Assembly: GCF_003986935.1 (NCBI RefSeq)
Contig: NZ_RJZE01000005.1
Location: 186,001-250,000 of the forward strand
DNA from: Paraburkholderia kururiensis JCM 10599 = LMG 19447
Lineage (GTDB): Bacteria; Pseudomonadota; Gammaproteobacteria; Burkholderiales; Burkholderiaceae
Reading direction: 5' to 3'
Length of the DNA: 64,000 nt
Below, one piece after another: positions 9,139 to 16,927 of this stretch. The notes under the pieces were generated by a model. That model ran no database searches. It was not told the origin of the DNA and saw only the letters and a list, made by a program, of their open reading frames with translations. The position numbers and the translations under genes are program-made. The first letter of the stretch is position 1, and each line of letters opens with the position of its first letter.

Positions 9139-9495
9139 ATGAAGAAATCGTTCCTTCTCGCCCCGAGCCTGCTGCTCGCCGCCTGCGGTTCGCCCAGCGG
9201 CCCTCAGCAGAACGCCACCCTCGCGAACGGCCCGACGCCGATGATCTACGTGTCGTCGATGCATGCGCCCGCGTCGATTTCCCGTTGCCTCGAGAACCGT
9301 CTCGGTCGCGTGCACGAATCGCGTGCGAACGGCGCCACGGAACTCGAAGTGGGCTCCCGTTCGAACGCGTCGTACTTCGTCACGTTGACGCCGTCCGCGA
9401 ACGGGTCCGTGGTGCGCGTGGTGCACCCGGACAACGCGCCCAACGATCCGCCGGAAGAGGAAATGCGCTTTCACGTGGCGCGCTGCGCGGTTTGA
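9139..9495 (+). CDS. Small lipoprotein of unknown function
   Basis: 118 residues from ATG at 9139, which places a lipoprotein signal at the start (MKKSFLLAPSLLLAACGSP; lipobox LAAC, lipidated Cys about residue 16). The mature part has two more cysteines (in SRCLENRL and the final ARCAV) flanking a short alpha/beta-looking domain. The residue after the Cys is Gly, which in general permits outer-membrane sorting. Function unknown. A longer upstream frame exists but would hide the signal sequence. Confidence 0.7.
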   Translation: MKKSFLLAPSLLLAACGSPSGPQQNATLANGPTPMIYVSSMHAPASISRCLENRLGRVHESRANGATELEVGSRSNASYFVTLTPSANGSVVRVVHPDNAPNDPPEEEMRFHVARCAV

Positions 9496-9498
9496 AGT

Positions 9499-9570
9499 TT
9501 CGGGCTTGAGGCTTCGGGCTTGAGGCTTCGGGCTTGAGGCTTGGGGTTTGAGGGGCTTCGGGCTTGAGGC
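9499..9570. repeat. Five 14-base tandem repeats (TTCGGGCTTGAGGC)
   Basis: Units begin at 9499, 9513, 9527, 9541 (16 bases, diverged) and 9557. They start four bases after the lipoprotein stop codon. The core GCTTGAGGC recurs in inverse orientation at 26304-26331. No coding role is apparent. Confidence 0.85.
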
Positions 9571-9650
9571 TCTGCCGTAAGGCCGAGCGCAGCCCGGCAG
9601 AAACGCGAGCGCGTCCGCCTGTCGCTATCGCCCGAAGTTGTCGCCCGTAG

Positions 9651-9685
9651 TTATCAACAGAAAATGTGAGCAAGCCTGTGGATAT
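9651..9685. other. Two opposed DnaA-box-like nonamers
   Basis: TTATCAACA at 9651-9659 and, on the other strand, ATATCCACA (9677-9685) each differ by one base from the TTATCCACA consensus and face each other 17 bases apart. No replication genes are nearby, so this is at most a DnaA-responsive or titration site. It lies in the gap between the lipoprotein and the FAD oxidoreductase. Confidence 0.3.
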
Positions 9686-9762
9686 CCTGGGCAAGCTGCG
9701 CGCAAGTGACTGACGCGCCAGCGAATCGGCGCGCTGCACTGCAAAGCGCGCGCCAGTCGGCG

Positions 9763-10935
9763 CTACACCACGTTCTTTTCCACGAAGGGCCGGTTCTCCA
9801 GCACACGGGCAAAGCCGAGCGCCGAAAGATCGAGCGTCGTATAGCGGCCGTGCAGGATCAGTTCGCTCACGCCGCGCCCCGTCGCCGGTCCCTGTTGCAG
9901 ACCGTGGCCGCTGAAGCCGTTCGCAAAGATGCAGTTATCGATATCGGGATGTGCGCCGATGATCGCGTTGTGGTCGAACACGTTGTACTCGTAGTAGCCC
10001 GACCAGCAGTTCTCCACGCGCAACGCTTCGAACTGCGGCACGCGGTGCGCGAGCGTGGGCCAGATCACCTCGTCGAAGAGCGCATGATCCACTTCGTCGA
10101 GCGGCAGGTCGTCGGGATCGTTGTCGGGCGACGGCGACGTGCCGCAGATGTAGGTGCGCCCTTCGGGCCGGAAGTACACGCCTGTCGGGTCGACCAGCAG
10201 CGGACAGCGTTCCAGCTGCGCCGGCGAACTCACATTGAAAATGCTGCGGCGGCGCGCGAACACGGGAATCTCGATGCCGAGCATTGCCGCGATACGGCGG
10301 CACCACGCGCCCGCGGCGTTCACCACCACGTCGCAGGCATACGACTCGCCGTTCGCGTCCACGACATGCGTGACGCGCCGGCCATCGCGCACGAGCCCTG
10401 TCACGTCGCTCGGCACATAACGCGCACCCAATGCCTGCGCTTTTTTGCGCAGCGCCTGCACGAGACCGTAGCCGTCGAACCAGCCCTCGCCGCTTTCGCC
10501 GAACGCGCCTGCCACGAGGTCTTCCGTGTTGAGCCACGCAAAGCGTTCGTCCAGTTGAGCGCGATCGAGCAGGCTGATGTCGGCGCCCAGGCGCTTTTGC
10601 AGCGCGTGATTCTCGCGCAGCGTATCGAGCCCCGCGGGCGTGGCGAGAAACAGATAGCCGCCCTCATGCAGATCGATGGACGGCTGCACGCCGTCCACTT
10701 CGAGCCGCTCGCCGATGGAGCGCAGAAACTCGATGCCGAACAGCGACATCTGGATGGAGAGCGGCGTCGAGAACTGCTGCCGGATAGACGCGGCCGACAA
10801 CGCCGACGACGAGCGCGCATACGTCGGGTCGCGCTCGATGACGGTCACGCTAACCGTTGGATCGGCGGCCCGCAGGAAATACGCAACCGAACTGCCGATT
10901 ACCCCACCGCCGACGATGACGACTTTCGCACTCAC
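9763..10935 (-). CDS. FAD-dependent amine/amino-acid oxidoreductase (DAO superfamily)
   Basis: 390 residues from GTG at 10935, with a GGAG sequence upstream. The Rossmann motif VVIVGGGVIGSSVAYFL opens the protein, and the C-terminal FAD segment is visible as IFANGFSGHGLQQGPATGRGVSELIL. The fold is that of D-amino-acid, sarcosine and pipecolate oxidases. It lies 97 bases downstream of amaB on the same strand. In the lysine/pipecolate route an FAD oxidase (AmaA) forms piperideine-6-carboxylate, the substrate of AmaB, so an AmaA-like role is a reasonable inference from context. Many DAO paralogues act on other amines, so the substrate is not proven. Confidence 0.8.
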   Translation of the reverse strand: MSAKVVIVGGGVIGSSVAYFLRAADPTVSVTVIERDPTYARSSSALSAASIRQQFSTPLSIQMSLFGIEFLRSIGERLEVDGVQPSIDLHEGGYLFLATPAGLDTLRENHALQKRLGADISLLDRAQLDERFAWLNTEDLVAGAFGESGEGWFDGYGLVQALRKKAQALGARYVPSDVTGLVRDGRRVTHVVDANGESYACDVVVNAAGAWCRRIAAMLGIEIPVFARRRSIFNVSSPAQLERCPLLVDPTGVYFRPEGRTYICGTSPSPDNDPDDLPLDEVDHALFDEVIWPTLAHRVPQFEALRVENCWSGYYEYNVFDHNAIIGAHPDIDNCIFANGFSGHGLQQGPATGRGVSELILHGRYTTLDLSALGFARVLENRPFVEKNVV

Positions 10936-11032
10936 CTGTCACTCCGTAAAAGAACGCTTCGACGCCCACGCGCCGAAGCGTTGACCACGCCGTTGTCCAC
11001 GCCATTGAGCGAGCCGCGGAACACCGCGGCCT

Positions 11033-12532
11033 TCAGCCGATATTGAAGTCGATGCCCTGCGCAAGCGGCAGCGCGGACGAGTAATTGACCGTGTTGGTCG
11101 CGCGGCGCATGTAGCCCTTCCACGCATCCGAGCCCGACTCGCGGCCGCCACCGGTTTCCTTCTCGCCGCCGAACGCACCGCCAATTTCCGCGCCGCTCGG
11201 TCCGATGTTGACGTTGGCGATGCCGCAGTCGCTACCCGTGGCCGAAAGAAAGCGTTCGGCCTCGCGCAGGTCGGTCGTGAAGACGCACGACGACAGACCG
11301 TGCGACGCCGCGTTGTTGGCCGCAATGGCTTCGTCGAAGTCGCGATAGCGCATGACGTAGAGGATCGGCGCGAAGGTTTCCTTGAGCACGATCGCGCTTT
11401 GCGCCGGCATTTCGACGAGCGCCGGACGCACGTAATAGCCGCCTTCCAGGCCCTTCACGTCGACGCGCTCGCCGCCATGCACCTTGCCGCCTTCGGCCTG
11501 CGCCTGCTGCAACGCTTCCTGCATGCGCGCAAACGACTGGCGGTCGATCAGCGGTCCCATCAGCGTGCCCGTTTCGAGCGGGTTGCCGATAGGCACCTTG
11601 CCGTAGAGCTGCTTGAGACGATCCACGGTTGCGTCGTAGACGCTCTCGTGCACGAAGAGCCGCCGCAGCGAAGTGCAACGCTGGCCCGCCGTGCCGACTG
11701 CGGAGAACAGGATGGCGCGCAGCGTGAGGTCGCGGTCCGCGCTCGGTGTCACGATGCCGGCGTTGTTGCCGCCCAGCTCGAGAATGGAGCGGCCGAAGCG
11801 CTTCGCCACTTCCACGCCCACGGCGCGGCCCATTTCGGTGCTGCCCGTCGCGCTGACGATCGCGGCCCGCGGGTCGGCAACCAGTTTCGCGCCCACTTCG
11901 CGGCCGCCGTGGATCAGGGCAACGAGCCCCTCGGGCGCATCGCCGAATTCCTTCAACACGTCCGTCATGATCTGCTGCACGGCGAGCGCGGTGAGCGGCG
12001 TCTTCTCCGAAGGCTTCCACACCACAGCGTTGCCGCAGACGAGTGCGAGCGCCGCGTTCCACGACCACACCGCGACCGGGAAATTGAACGCCGAGATGAT
12101 GGCGCACACGCCCATGGGGTGCCACGTTTCGCCCATGCGGTGGCCGGGACGCTCGGACGCAATCGTGAGGCCGTATAGCTGGCGCGAAAGGCCCACGGCG
12201 AAATCGCAGATGTCGATCATTTCCTGCACTTCGCCCAGGCCTTCCTGAAGGATCTTGCCGGCTTCGAGCGACACGAGGCTGCCGAGCGCCTGCTTCTTCT
12301 CGCGCAGACGGTCGCCGAGCAGGCGCACCAGTTCGCCGCGGCGCGGCGCGGGCACGCTGCGCCAGCGGCTGAAGGCATCCTGGGCGCGCGCCAGCACGGC
12401 GTCGACGTCGGCCACGGTGTGGCTCGCGACGCGGCCGATGAGTTCGCCCGAGATCGGCGAGTGGACCTCGATGTCGCCGGACTGGACAGCCTGCGCAATG
12501 CCGAGATCGGCGAGGATGGTCGAAGCGTTCAT
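11033..12532 (-). CDS. amaB: L-piperidine-6-carboxylate / aminoadipate-semialdehyde dehydrogenase (ALDH7 family)
   Basis: 499 residues from ATG at 12532, with an AAGGGA ribosome-binding site 8 bases upstream. The chain shows the ALDH NAD-binding and catalytic elements: FNFPVAVWSWNAALAL, WKPSEKTPL, ATGSTEMGR, the general base in LELGGNNA, and the nucleophile in GTAGQRCTSLRRL. The ALDH7 hallmark GGAFGGEKETGGGRESGSDAWK is near the end. It oxidises the semialdehyde in equilibrium with piperideine-6-carboxylate to 2-aminoadipate with NAD(P)+. It heads the two-gene unit with the FAD oxidoreductase and is divergent from the XRE-cupin gene; an operator-like site lies 14 bases before its start codon. 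Confidence 0.85.
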   Translation of the reverse strand: MNASTILADLGIAQAVQSGDIEVHSPISGELIGRVASHTVADVDAVLARAQDAFSRWRSVPAPRRGELVRLLGDRLREKKQALGSLVSLEAGKILQEGLGEVQEMIDICDFAVGLSRQLYGLTIASERPGHRMGETWHPMGVCAIISAFNFPVAVWSWNAALALVCGNAVVWKPSEKTPLTALAVQQIMTDVLKEFGDAPEGLVALIHGGREVGAKLVADPRAAIVSATGSTEMGRAVGVEVAKRFGRSILELGGNNAGIVTPSADRDLTLRAILFSAVGTAGQRCTSLRRLFVHESVYDATVDRLKQLYGKVPIGNPLETGTLMGPLIDRQSFARMQEALQQAQAEGGKVHGGERVDVKGLEGGYYVRPALVEMPAQSAIVLKETFAPILYVMRYRDFDEAIAANNAASHGLSSCVFTTDLREAERFLSATGSDCGIANVNIGPSGAEIGGAFGGEKETGGGRESGSDAWKGYMRRATNTVNYSSALPLAQGIDFNIG

Positions 12533-12545
12533 GGCGTTTCCCTTA

Positions 12546-12563
12546 TTTCCGATAAGAAACAAA
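12546..12563. promoter_or_regulatory. Operator-like site before amaB (copy 2)
   Basis: TTTCCGATAAGAAACAAA matches the site at 12751 in 14 of 18 positions in the same orientation. It lies between the amaB start and its promoter region and also contains CTTAT-N5-ATAAG. Probable binding site of the divergent XRE-cupin regulator. Confidence 0.5.
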
Positions 12564-12750
12564 CTTGCGTCCGGTGACTATACACGCCGTGCCCGGCGAC
12601 GGCAATGCCGAGATTGCTGAGCATTCATCATAGGCGTTGGGCAAAAGCCTTGCCAGCACGTCTGTCGCGGCCAATCGGGCAGGATCGGCGCACCCTTCCC
12701 GCCACTTCGCGAGACGCCCCAGCCCCCCGATTTCCGGTGCAGGCCTCGCG

Positions 12751-12768
12751 TTTCCTATAGGAACAAAA
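12751..12768. promoter_or_regulatory. Operator-like site before the XRE regulator (copy 1)
   Basis: Contains the perfect palindrome TTCCTATAGGAA (12752-12763) followed by CAAAA. A good -10 box, TATGAT, lies at 12777-12782, so the palindrome overlaps the expected -35 region of the regulator gene and would suit autorepression. Confidence 0.55.
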
Positions 12769-12827
12769 TCCGATGTTATGATCGCCAACACCGTGCGCCC
12801 GGAGCGGCGCCTGCATCGATTGCGCTT

Positions 12828-13475
12828 ATGGACACCAACCTCACCAAACCGGCCGAATCGTCCACGACGGACCTGGGCCGCCGCGTGCGCGCCGCCCGCG
12901 TGGCGCAAGACCTCACGCTCGAAGTGGCGAGCCGCCTGTGCGGCGTATCGCGCTCCACGCTCTCGAAGGTGGAAAACGGCCTGATGTCGCCCACCTTCGA
13001 TGTGCTGCAAAAGATCGTGCTGGGGCTCAAGATCGATCTGGCCGAGCTGTTCGGCTCCACACCGAAGCTCAACGCGAGCGGCCGGCGCGCGATCACGCGC
13101 AAGAACGCGGGCCAACGCCACGCGTATCGCGGCTATCAGATGGAGGTGCTGGCCACGGACCTCGCGCACAAGGCCATGCTGCCGTTTCGCATCCGCATCA
13201 CGGCGCATACGCTGGACGCGTTCGACGATTGGGGCCGCCACGAAGGCGAAGAGTTTCTGTATGTGATCAGCGGCAGCGTGTGCCTGTATTCGGAGCTGTA
13301 CGCGCCCACGCAACTGGAAGCGGGCGACAGCATCTACTTCGACAGCCGCACGGGCCACGCGGCGGTTTCCACGAGCGAGGAAGACGCCGAAGTGTTGTGG
13401 CTCGCCACGGGCGCTGATGTGCCACAGTCCGCGCAGGTGGCACCGCCGGCACCCGCTGCGGGCGGGAAGCGCTGA
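12828..13475 (+). CDS. XRE-family transcriptional regulator with C-terminal cupin sensor
   Basis: 215 residues. The helix-turn-helix spans about residues 15-70 (RVRAARVAQDLTLEVASRLCGVSRSTLSKVENG), and a cupin barrel follows (about 120-195: EGEEFLYVISGSVCLYSE, LEAGDSIYFDSRTGHAA). Such regulators repress amino-acid or amine catabolism genes and bind ligand in the cupin pocket. It is divergent from amaB; the repeated TTTCC-ATA-GAA sites on both sides of the intergenic region point to it as regulator of amaB and itself. The C-terminal 20 residues are Ala/Pro-rich and probably disordered. Confidence 0.85.
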   Translation: MDTNLTKPAESSTTDLGRRVRAARVAQDLTLEVASRLCGVSRSTLSKVENGLMSPTFDVLQKIVLGLKIDLAELFGSTPKLNASGRRAITRKNAGQRHAYRGYQMEVLATDLAHKAMLPFRIRITAHTLDAFDDWGRHEGEEFLYVISGSVCLYSELYAPTQLEAGDSIYFDSRTGHAAVSTSEEDAEVLWLATGADVPQSAQVAPPAPAAGGKR

Positions 13476-13662
13476 GCTGAGCGGCCCCTTCAGGACTTTC
13501 TGTCAGGCCTTCCCTTTAGTTCCTTTCGTTAGTTCCTTTCTTTAATTTCTCTCTTTAATTCTTCCCTTCAGGTCGCCTGTTCACGTCGTTCCTTTCATCG
13601 TCTCCTTCACACAGCCGCGTTCAGACAGCCTCTTTCACACGGCCGCTTTCAGGCGCCCGCTC

Positions 13663-13704
13663 CAGCCCGCCTTTTTCAGCCCGCCTTTTTCAGCCCGCCT
13701 TTGT
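13663..13704. repeat. Three 14-base tandem repeats (CAGCCCGCCTTTTT)
   Basis: Units start at 13663, 13677 and 13691; the third has one substitution and runs to the hppD stop codon. The preceding 160 bases (from about 13500) are a degenerate pyrimidine-rich tract with recurring TTCCTTTC and TTTAATT words. The region separates convergent genes and probably reflects slippage. Confidence 0.8.
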
Positions 13705-14819
13705 CAGCGCGCCGCCGCCAGCGCCGCGAGGTTGCCCTCGCCGAACCCGTGGTGTCCCTTGCGCTGCACGATCTCGAAGAAGATTTCGCCGGCGTTGCGC
13801 CGCACGAAGGTCTGGAAGAAGAGTTGCGGCGCACCCTTGCCCGTCTCGCCATCCACGAGAATGTGCGCGCGCCGCAGACGTTCGATGTCGAGGCCGTGCC
13901 CCGGCAGCCGTGCGTCGATTCCCTCGTAGTAGCGCGGCGGCGGCTCCACGAAGCGCACGCCGTTGGCCGTGAGCGCGTCGACGCACGCGAAGATGTCGTC
14001 GGTGGCGAGCGCGATGTGCTGCACGCCTTCGCCCGGATGATCGGGCAGATACTCGTGCATGAGACTCGTGCGCGGCGTGCCTTCCTCGTAGAGCGGAATG
14101 CGGATCGCCCCGCACGGCGACACCATCACGCGCGATTCCGCCGAAACGTGCCAGTTCGCGTGCAACTCGTGAATCTCGCGGAAATTGAGCAGGTCGCGAT
14201 AGAAATCCACCCACTCCTGCATACGGCCCACGCCCACCGTCTGCGTGAGGTGATCCACCGCCACGAGCCCGCTGCCCGCGTGGCTGAGGTCCGCGTGGGC
14301 GGTGTCGATATGAATGGGACGGAAGTCGATGTCGAAGATCGAGATGTCGCCCACGCCGCCGCGCTGACCGCCGCGGCCGCGCCAGCGGTCCACGAAGTAG
14401 ATGTGCGAATTGCCGATGCCCTGAATGGCCGGAATATAGAGTTCGCCCTTGCCGATCTTCTCGCCCTCGAACTGCCAGGCGCCCAGTTCCACGGCGCGCT
14501 CGAAAGCGCGCTGGGCATCGTTCACACGAATGCCGATCGCGCAGATGCCCGTGCCGTACTCCTCCGCGTAGCGGGCCGCGAACGAATCCGGCTCCGCGTT
14601 GATGAGGAAGTTCATCTCGCCCTGGCGGTACAGCGTGACGTTCTTGCTGATGTGGCGCGCAATGGGCTTGAAGCCGAGACGCGTAAAGGTTTGATCGAGC
14701 GCCTGCGGGTCGCGTGCGGCGAATTCGACGAACTCGAGGCCCGCGGTGCCGAGCGGATTGTGCTCGCGGTCCGCGGCGGCGTGCTGGGCGGCGGCGGGAT
14801 CGGGCAGGTCGCTGGGCAT
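13704..14819 (-). CDS. hppD: 4-hydroxyphenylpyruvate dioxygenase
   Basis: 371 residues; ATG at 14819 is preceded by a perfect AAGGAGA ribosome-binding site. The Fe(II) ligands of the family are all present: His190 (VDHLTQ), His268 (VQHIAL) and Glu349 (FFEIVQ). The C-terminal gate GHHGFGEGN is intact. It converts 4-hydroxyphenylpyruvate to homogentisate in tyrosine degradation. The short glycine-rich insertion around residues 147-157 (RWRGRGGQRGGVG) is in a surface loop. Its neighbour pcaQ lies upstream on the same strand, 194 bases away, but regulates another branch, so co-regulation is uncertain. Confidence 0.93.
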   Translation of the reverse strand: MPSDLPDPAAAQHAAADREHNPLGTAGLEFVEFAARDPQALDQTFTRLGFKPIARHISKNVTLYRQGEMNFLINAEPDSFAARYAEEYGTGICAIGIRVNDAQRAFERAVELGAWQFEGEKIGKGELYIPAIQGIGNSHIYFVDRWRGRGGQRGGVGDISIFDIDFRPIHIDTAHADLSHAGSGLVAVDHLTQTVGVGRMQEWVDFYRDLLNFREIHELHANWHVSAESRVMVSPCGAIRIPLYEEGTPRTSLMHEYLPDHPGEGVQHIALATDDIFACVDALTANGVRFVEPPPRYYEGIDARLPGHGLDIERLRRAHILVDGETGKGAPQLFFQTFVRRNAGEIFFEIVQRKGHHGFGEGNLAALAAAR

Positions 14820-15013
14820 GGTTTCTCCTTGTCGAGGCACTAGATACATCGAAGATGGCAATGCCGCTCGCCTCGCCGGATCGTGTTGCGCGGCGCGGCG
14901 CGCCTGCTGCGGTCCGCCGGCGCGCTGCGGCCTGATTTGAACCGTGTTTTTACACCGGCTTCGCGGTCTGCCGCAACTGCAATTTGTACTGTATGGTTCA
15001 CCCCGACCGCGCT

Positions 15014-16096
15014 TCAGCGACGGCCGCGCGAACGCCCTGTTTCGGCCGCTGCGGCAGCCCCCGTCGAGGTACGGCGCGGCGCGGTTTTGCGTGCCGGTTT
15101 AGCGGCGCGTTGCGTAACGGGTTTGGTGACGGGGTTGGCTGCGGGTTTGCCCACGGGTTTGCTCAATGAAGCGGCCCGCTCGCGCGCCACGGTGCGCACC
15201 GCGTCGATCAGCGCGCGGGCCACCGGCGAAGGCTCAGCATCCGTACGCTGAATGAGTCCGACGGGTTCCTCGGTGCCCGCGTGCGGCATCGGCAGACGCA
15301 CGAGCGCGCCTTGCTGCAGATCGTGCTCGACGGCACCGGCCGGTGCAAACCAGACCGCGTCGTTCTGCAACGCAAGCAGCCGCGCCACGGAAACCGACAG
15401 CATCTCCACGAACGATGACAACGGCGGAACACCCCACGCCTTGAGCAGATTGTCCGCGGCCTGGCGGATGAGCGTGCCGTACGGCGGCAGCACGATCGTG
15501 AAGCGATCGAGCGCCGCGTGCAGATCGGCGTGCTCCACAAGCGGATGACCCGCGCGAACCACGGCGAGCAATGGCTCGCTGTAAAGCTGCTCGAAGCTCA
15601 AGCCCACCATGCGCTCGGGGTCCGCCAGCCGCCCCACCGCGAATGCGATCGCGCCCGACTTCAACCGCTCCAGCAACTCCGCGTTCGCCGCCGTGGCGAG
15701 CCGCACGATGACATGCGGCCAGTGCGCCGCGAACACCCGCAGCGCGGCCGGCACCAGCGACGGCGCGACCGTGGGCAGCACGCCGATATCGAGCGTGGCC
15801 GTCGTCGTATTGCCATTGCGCGCGAGCAGATCAACGCCAAGGCGCAGCGCACTCACGCAGGCGCTGGCGTGCGGCATGAAGAGCAGCCCTTCGCGCGTGG
15901 GCACGGCGCCGCGCCGGCCGCGCTCGAACAGCCTCACGCCGAGCACCGCCTCCAGTTCGGCGACGGTCTTCGACACGGCCGGCTGCGTGATGGAAAGGCT
16001 CTCGGCAGCCTTCTGCACGCTGCCGAACTGCGCCACGGCGAGAAAGCACTGCAGATGGCGGAACTTGACCCGGCTGTCGGCGAGACGTCGTTGCAT
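15014..16096 (-). CDS. pcaQ: LysR-family activator PcaQ with a long basic C-terminal tail
   Basis: 360 residues. The LysR helix-turn-helix is at about residues 10-70 (FLAVAQFGSVQKAAESLSITQPAVSKTVAELE), with the effector domain after residue 90. PcaQ activates pcaHG and related genes in response to protocatechuate-pathway intermediates; identity rests on resemblance and on the divergent pcaHG. About 50 residues beyond the normal LysR end form a low-complexity tail with repeated KP and TKP steps and many Lys/Arg, resembling histone-like tails that bind DNA non-specifically. The start codon overlaps a PcaQ-like inverted repeat, which suits autoregulation. Confidence 0.85.
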   Translation of the reverse strand: MQRRLADSRVKFRHLQCFLAVAQFGSVQKAAESLSITQPAVSKTVAELEAVLGVRLFERGRRGAVPTREGLLFMPHASACVSALRLGVDLLARNGNTTTATLDIGVLPTVAPSLVPAALRVFAAHWPHVIVRLATAANAELLERLKSGAIAFAVGRLADPERMVGLSFEQLYSEPLLAVVRAGHPLVEHADLHAALDRFTIVLPPYGTLIRQAADNLLKAWGVPPLSSFVEMLSVSVARLLALQNDAVWFAPAGAVEHDLQQGALVRLPMPHAGTEEPVGLIQRTDAEPSPVARALIDAVRTVARERAASLSKPVGKPAANPVTKPVTQRAAKPARKTAPRRTSTGAAAAAETGRSRGRR

Positions 16097-16109
16097 AACC
16101 GTCCGTTAT
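16095..16109. promoter_or_regulatory. PcaQ-type binding site overlapping the pcaQ start
   Basis: ATAAC-N5-GTTAT is a perfect inverted repeat of the LysR T-N11-A type. It resembles the ATAACC/GGTT-type PcaQ box known from rhizobia. Its upstream neighbour site is 42 bases away, close to four helical turns. Confidence 0.55.
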
Positions 16110-16136
16110 ACGAAACGCGAAAAAACGTCATTTTGC

Positions 16137-16151
16137 ATAACTTTCCGGGTT
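16137..16151. promoter_or_regulatory. Second PcaQ-like half-site and pcaH promoter region
   Basis: GCATAACNNTCCG is shared with the first site, but the right arm is degenerate (GGGTT). It overlaps a possible pcaH promoter: TTGCAT at 16133-16138 and TAAAGT at 16155-16160 with a 16-base spacer. This fits a strong plus weak site arrangement typical of LysR activation. Confidence 0.45.
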
Positions 16152-16219
16152 CGATAAAGTCGCATCATCCCGCTGCACCTCATCACCCCCACTCCACAAC
16201 GATTCCAAGGAGACACCCG

Positions 16220-16924
16220 ATGGACGATTCGATTCTGTCCGCGCGCGACTTCCCTTCTCATCCGGCCTACATCGATCCCGGCTATCGGTCGTCGGTGAAG
16301 CGCGGTCCCACGCGTCCGCTCATTCCGCTGAAAGAAAAGCTGCGCGACCAGCACGCGCCCGTCTACGGCGCCGAAGACCTGGGCCCGCTCGACAACGACC
16401 TCACGCGCAATGCGGCCAGGAACGGCGCGCCGCTCGGCGAACGCATCATCGTGACGGGCCAGGTACTCGACGAAGGCGGCAAGCCGGTGCGCAACACGCT
16501 CGTGGAAGTCTGGCAGGCCAACGCCGCGGGCCGCTACGTGCACAAGCAGGACCAGCACGACGCGCCGCTCGATCCGAACTTCCTCGGCGCGGGCCGCTGC
16601 CTCACCGACAACGAAGGCCGCTATCGCTTCCTCACCATCAAGCCGGGCGCGTATCCCTGGGGCAATCATCCGAACGCGTGGCGGCCAAACCACATCCACT
16701 TCTCGCTGTTCGGCGATTACTTCGGCCAGCGGCTCGTCACGCAGATGTACTTCCCCGGCGACCCGCTGCTCGCGTACGACCCGATCTATCAGGGCGTGCC
16801 TGAAGGCGCGCGCGAGCGGCTGATTTCGCGCTTCTCGCTCGACACCACCGAAGAAGGCTTCTCGCTTGGCTACGAATTCGACATCGTGCTGCGCGGCCGC
16901 AACGAAACCCCGATGGAGCGTTGA
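16220..16924 (+). CDS. pcaH: Protocatechuate 3,4-dioxygenase, beta subunit
   Basis: 234 residues; AAGGAG lies 8 bases before the ATG at 16220. The Fe(III)-binding features of the beta chain are visible: Tyr in AAGRYVHKQ, Tyr in GAYPWGNH, and the paired His in RPNHIHFS. With PcaG it cleaves protocatechuate between the hydroxyls to 3-carboxy-cis,cis-muconate in the beta-ketoadipate pathway. It is the first gene of pcaHG, divergent from pcaQ. The other pca genes are not in the window. Confidence 0.95.
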   Translation: MDDSILSARDFPSHPAYIDPGYRSSVKRGPTRPLIPLKEKLRDQHAPVYGAEDLGPLDNDLTRNAARNGAPLGERIIVTGQVLDEGGKPVRNTLVEVWQANAAGRYVHKQDQHDAPLDPNFLGAGRCLTDNEGRYRFLTIKPGAYPWGNHPNAWRPNHIHFSLFGDYFGQRLVTQMYFPGDPLLAYDPIYQGVPEGARERLISRFSLDTTEEGFSLGYEFDIVLRGRNETPMER

Positions 16925-16927
16925 ACC

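Noticed and set aside
8862..9509. 215-codon plus-strand frame overlapping the lipoprotein gene
   Set aside because: Very high Arg/Pro content typical of an off-frame reading of GC-rich DNA; the overlapping frame has a clear lipoprotein signal.
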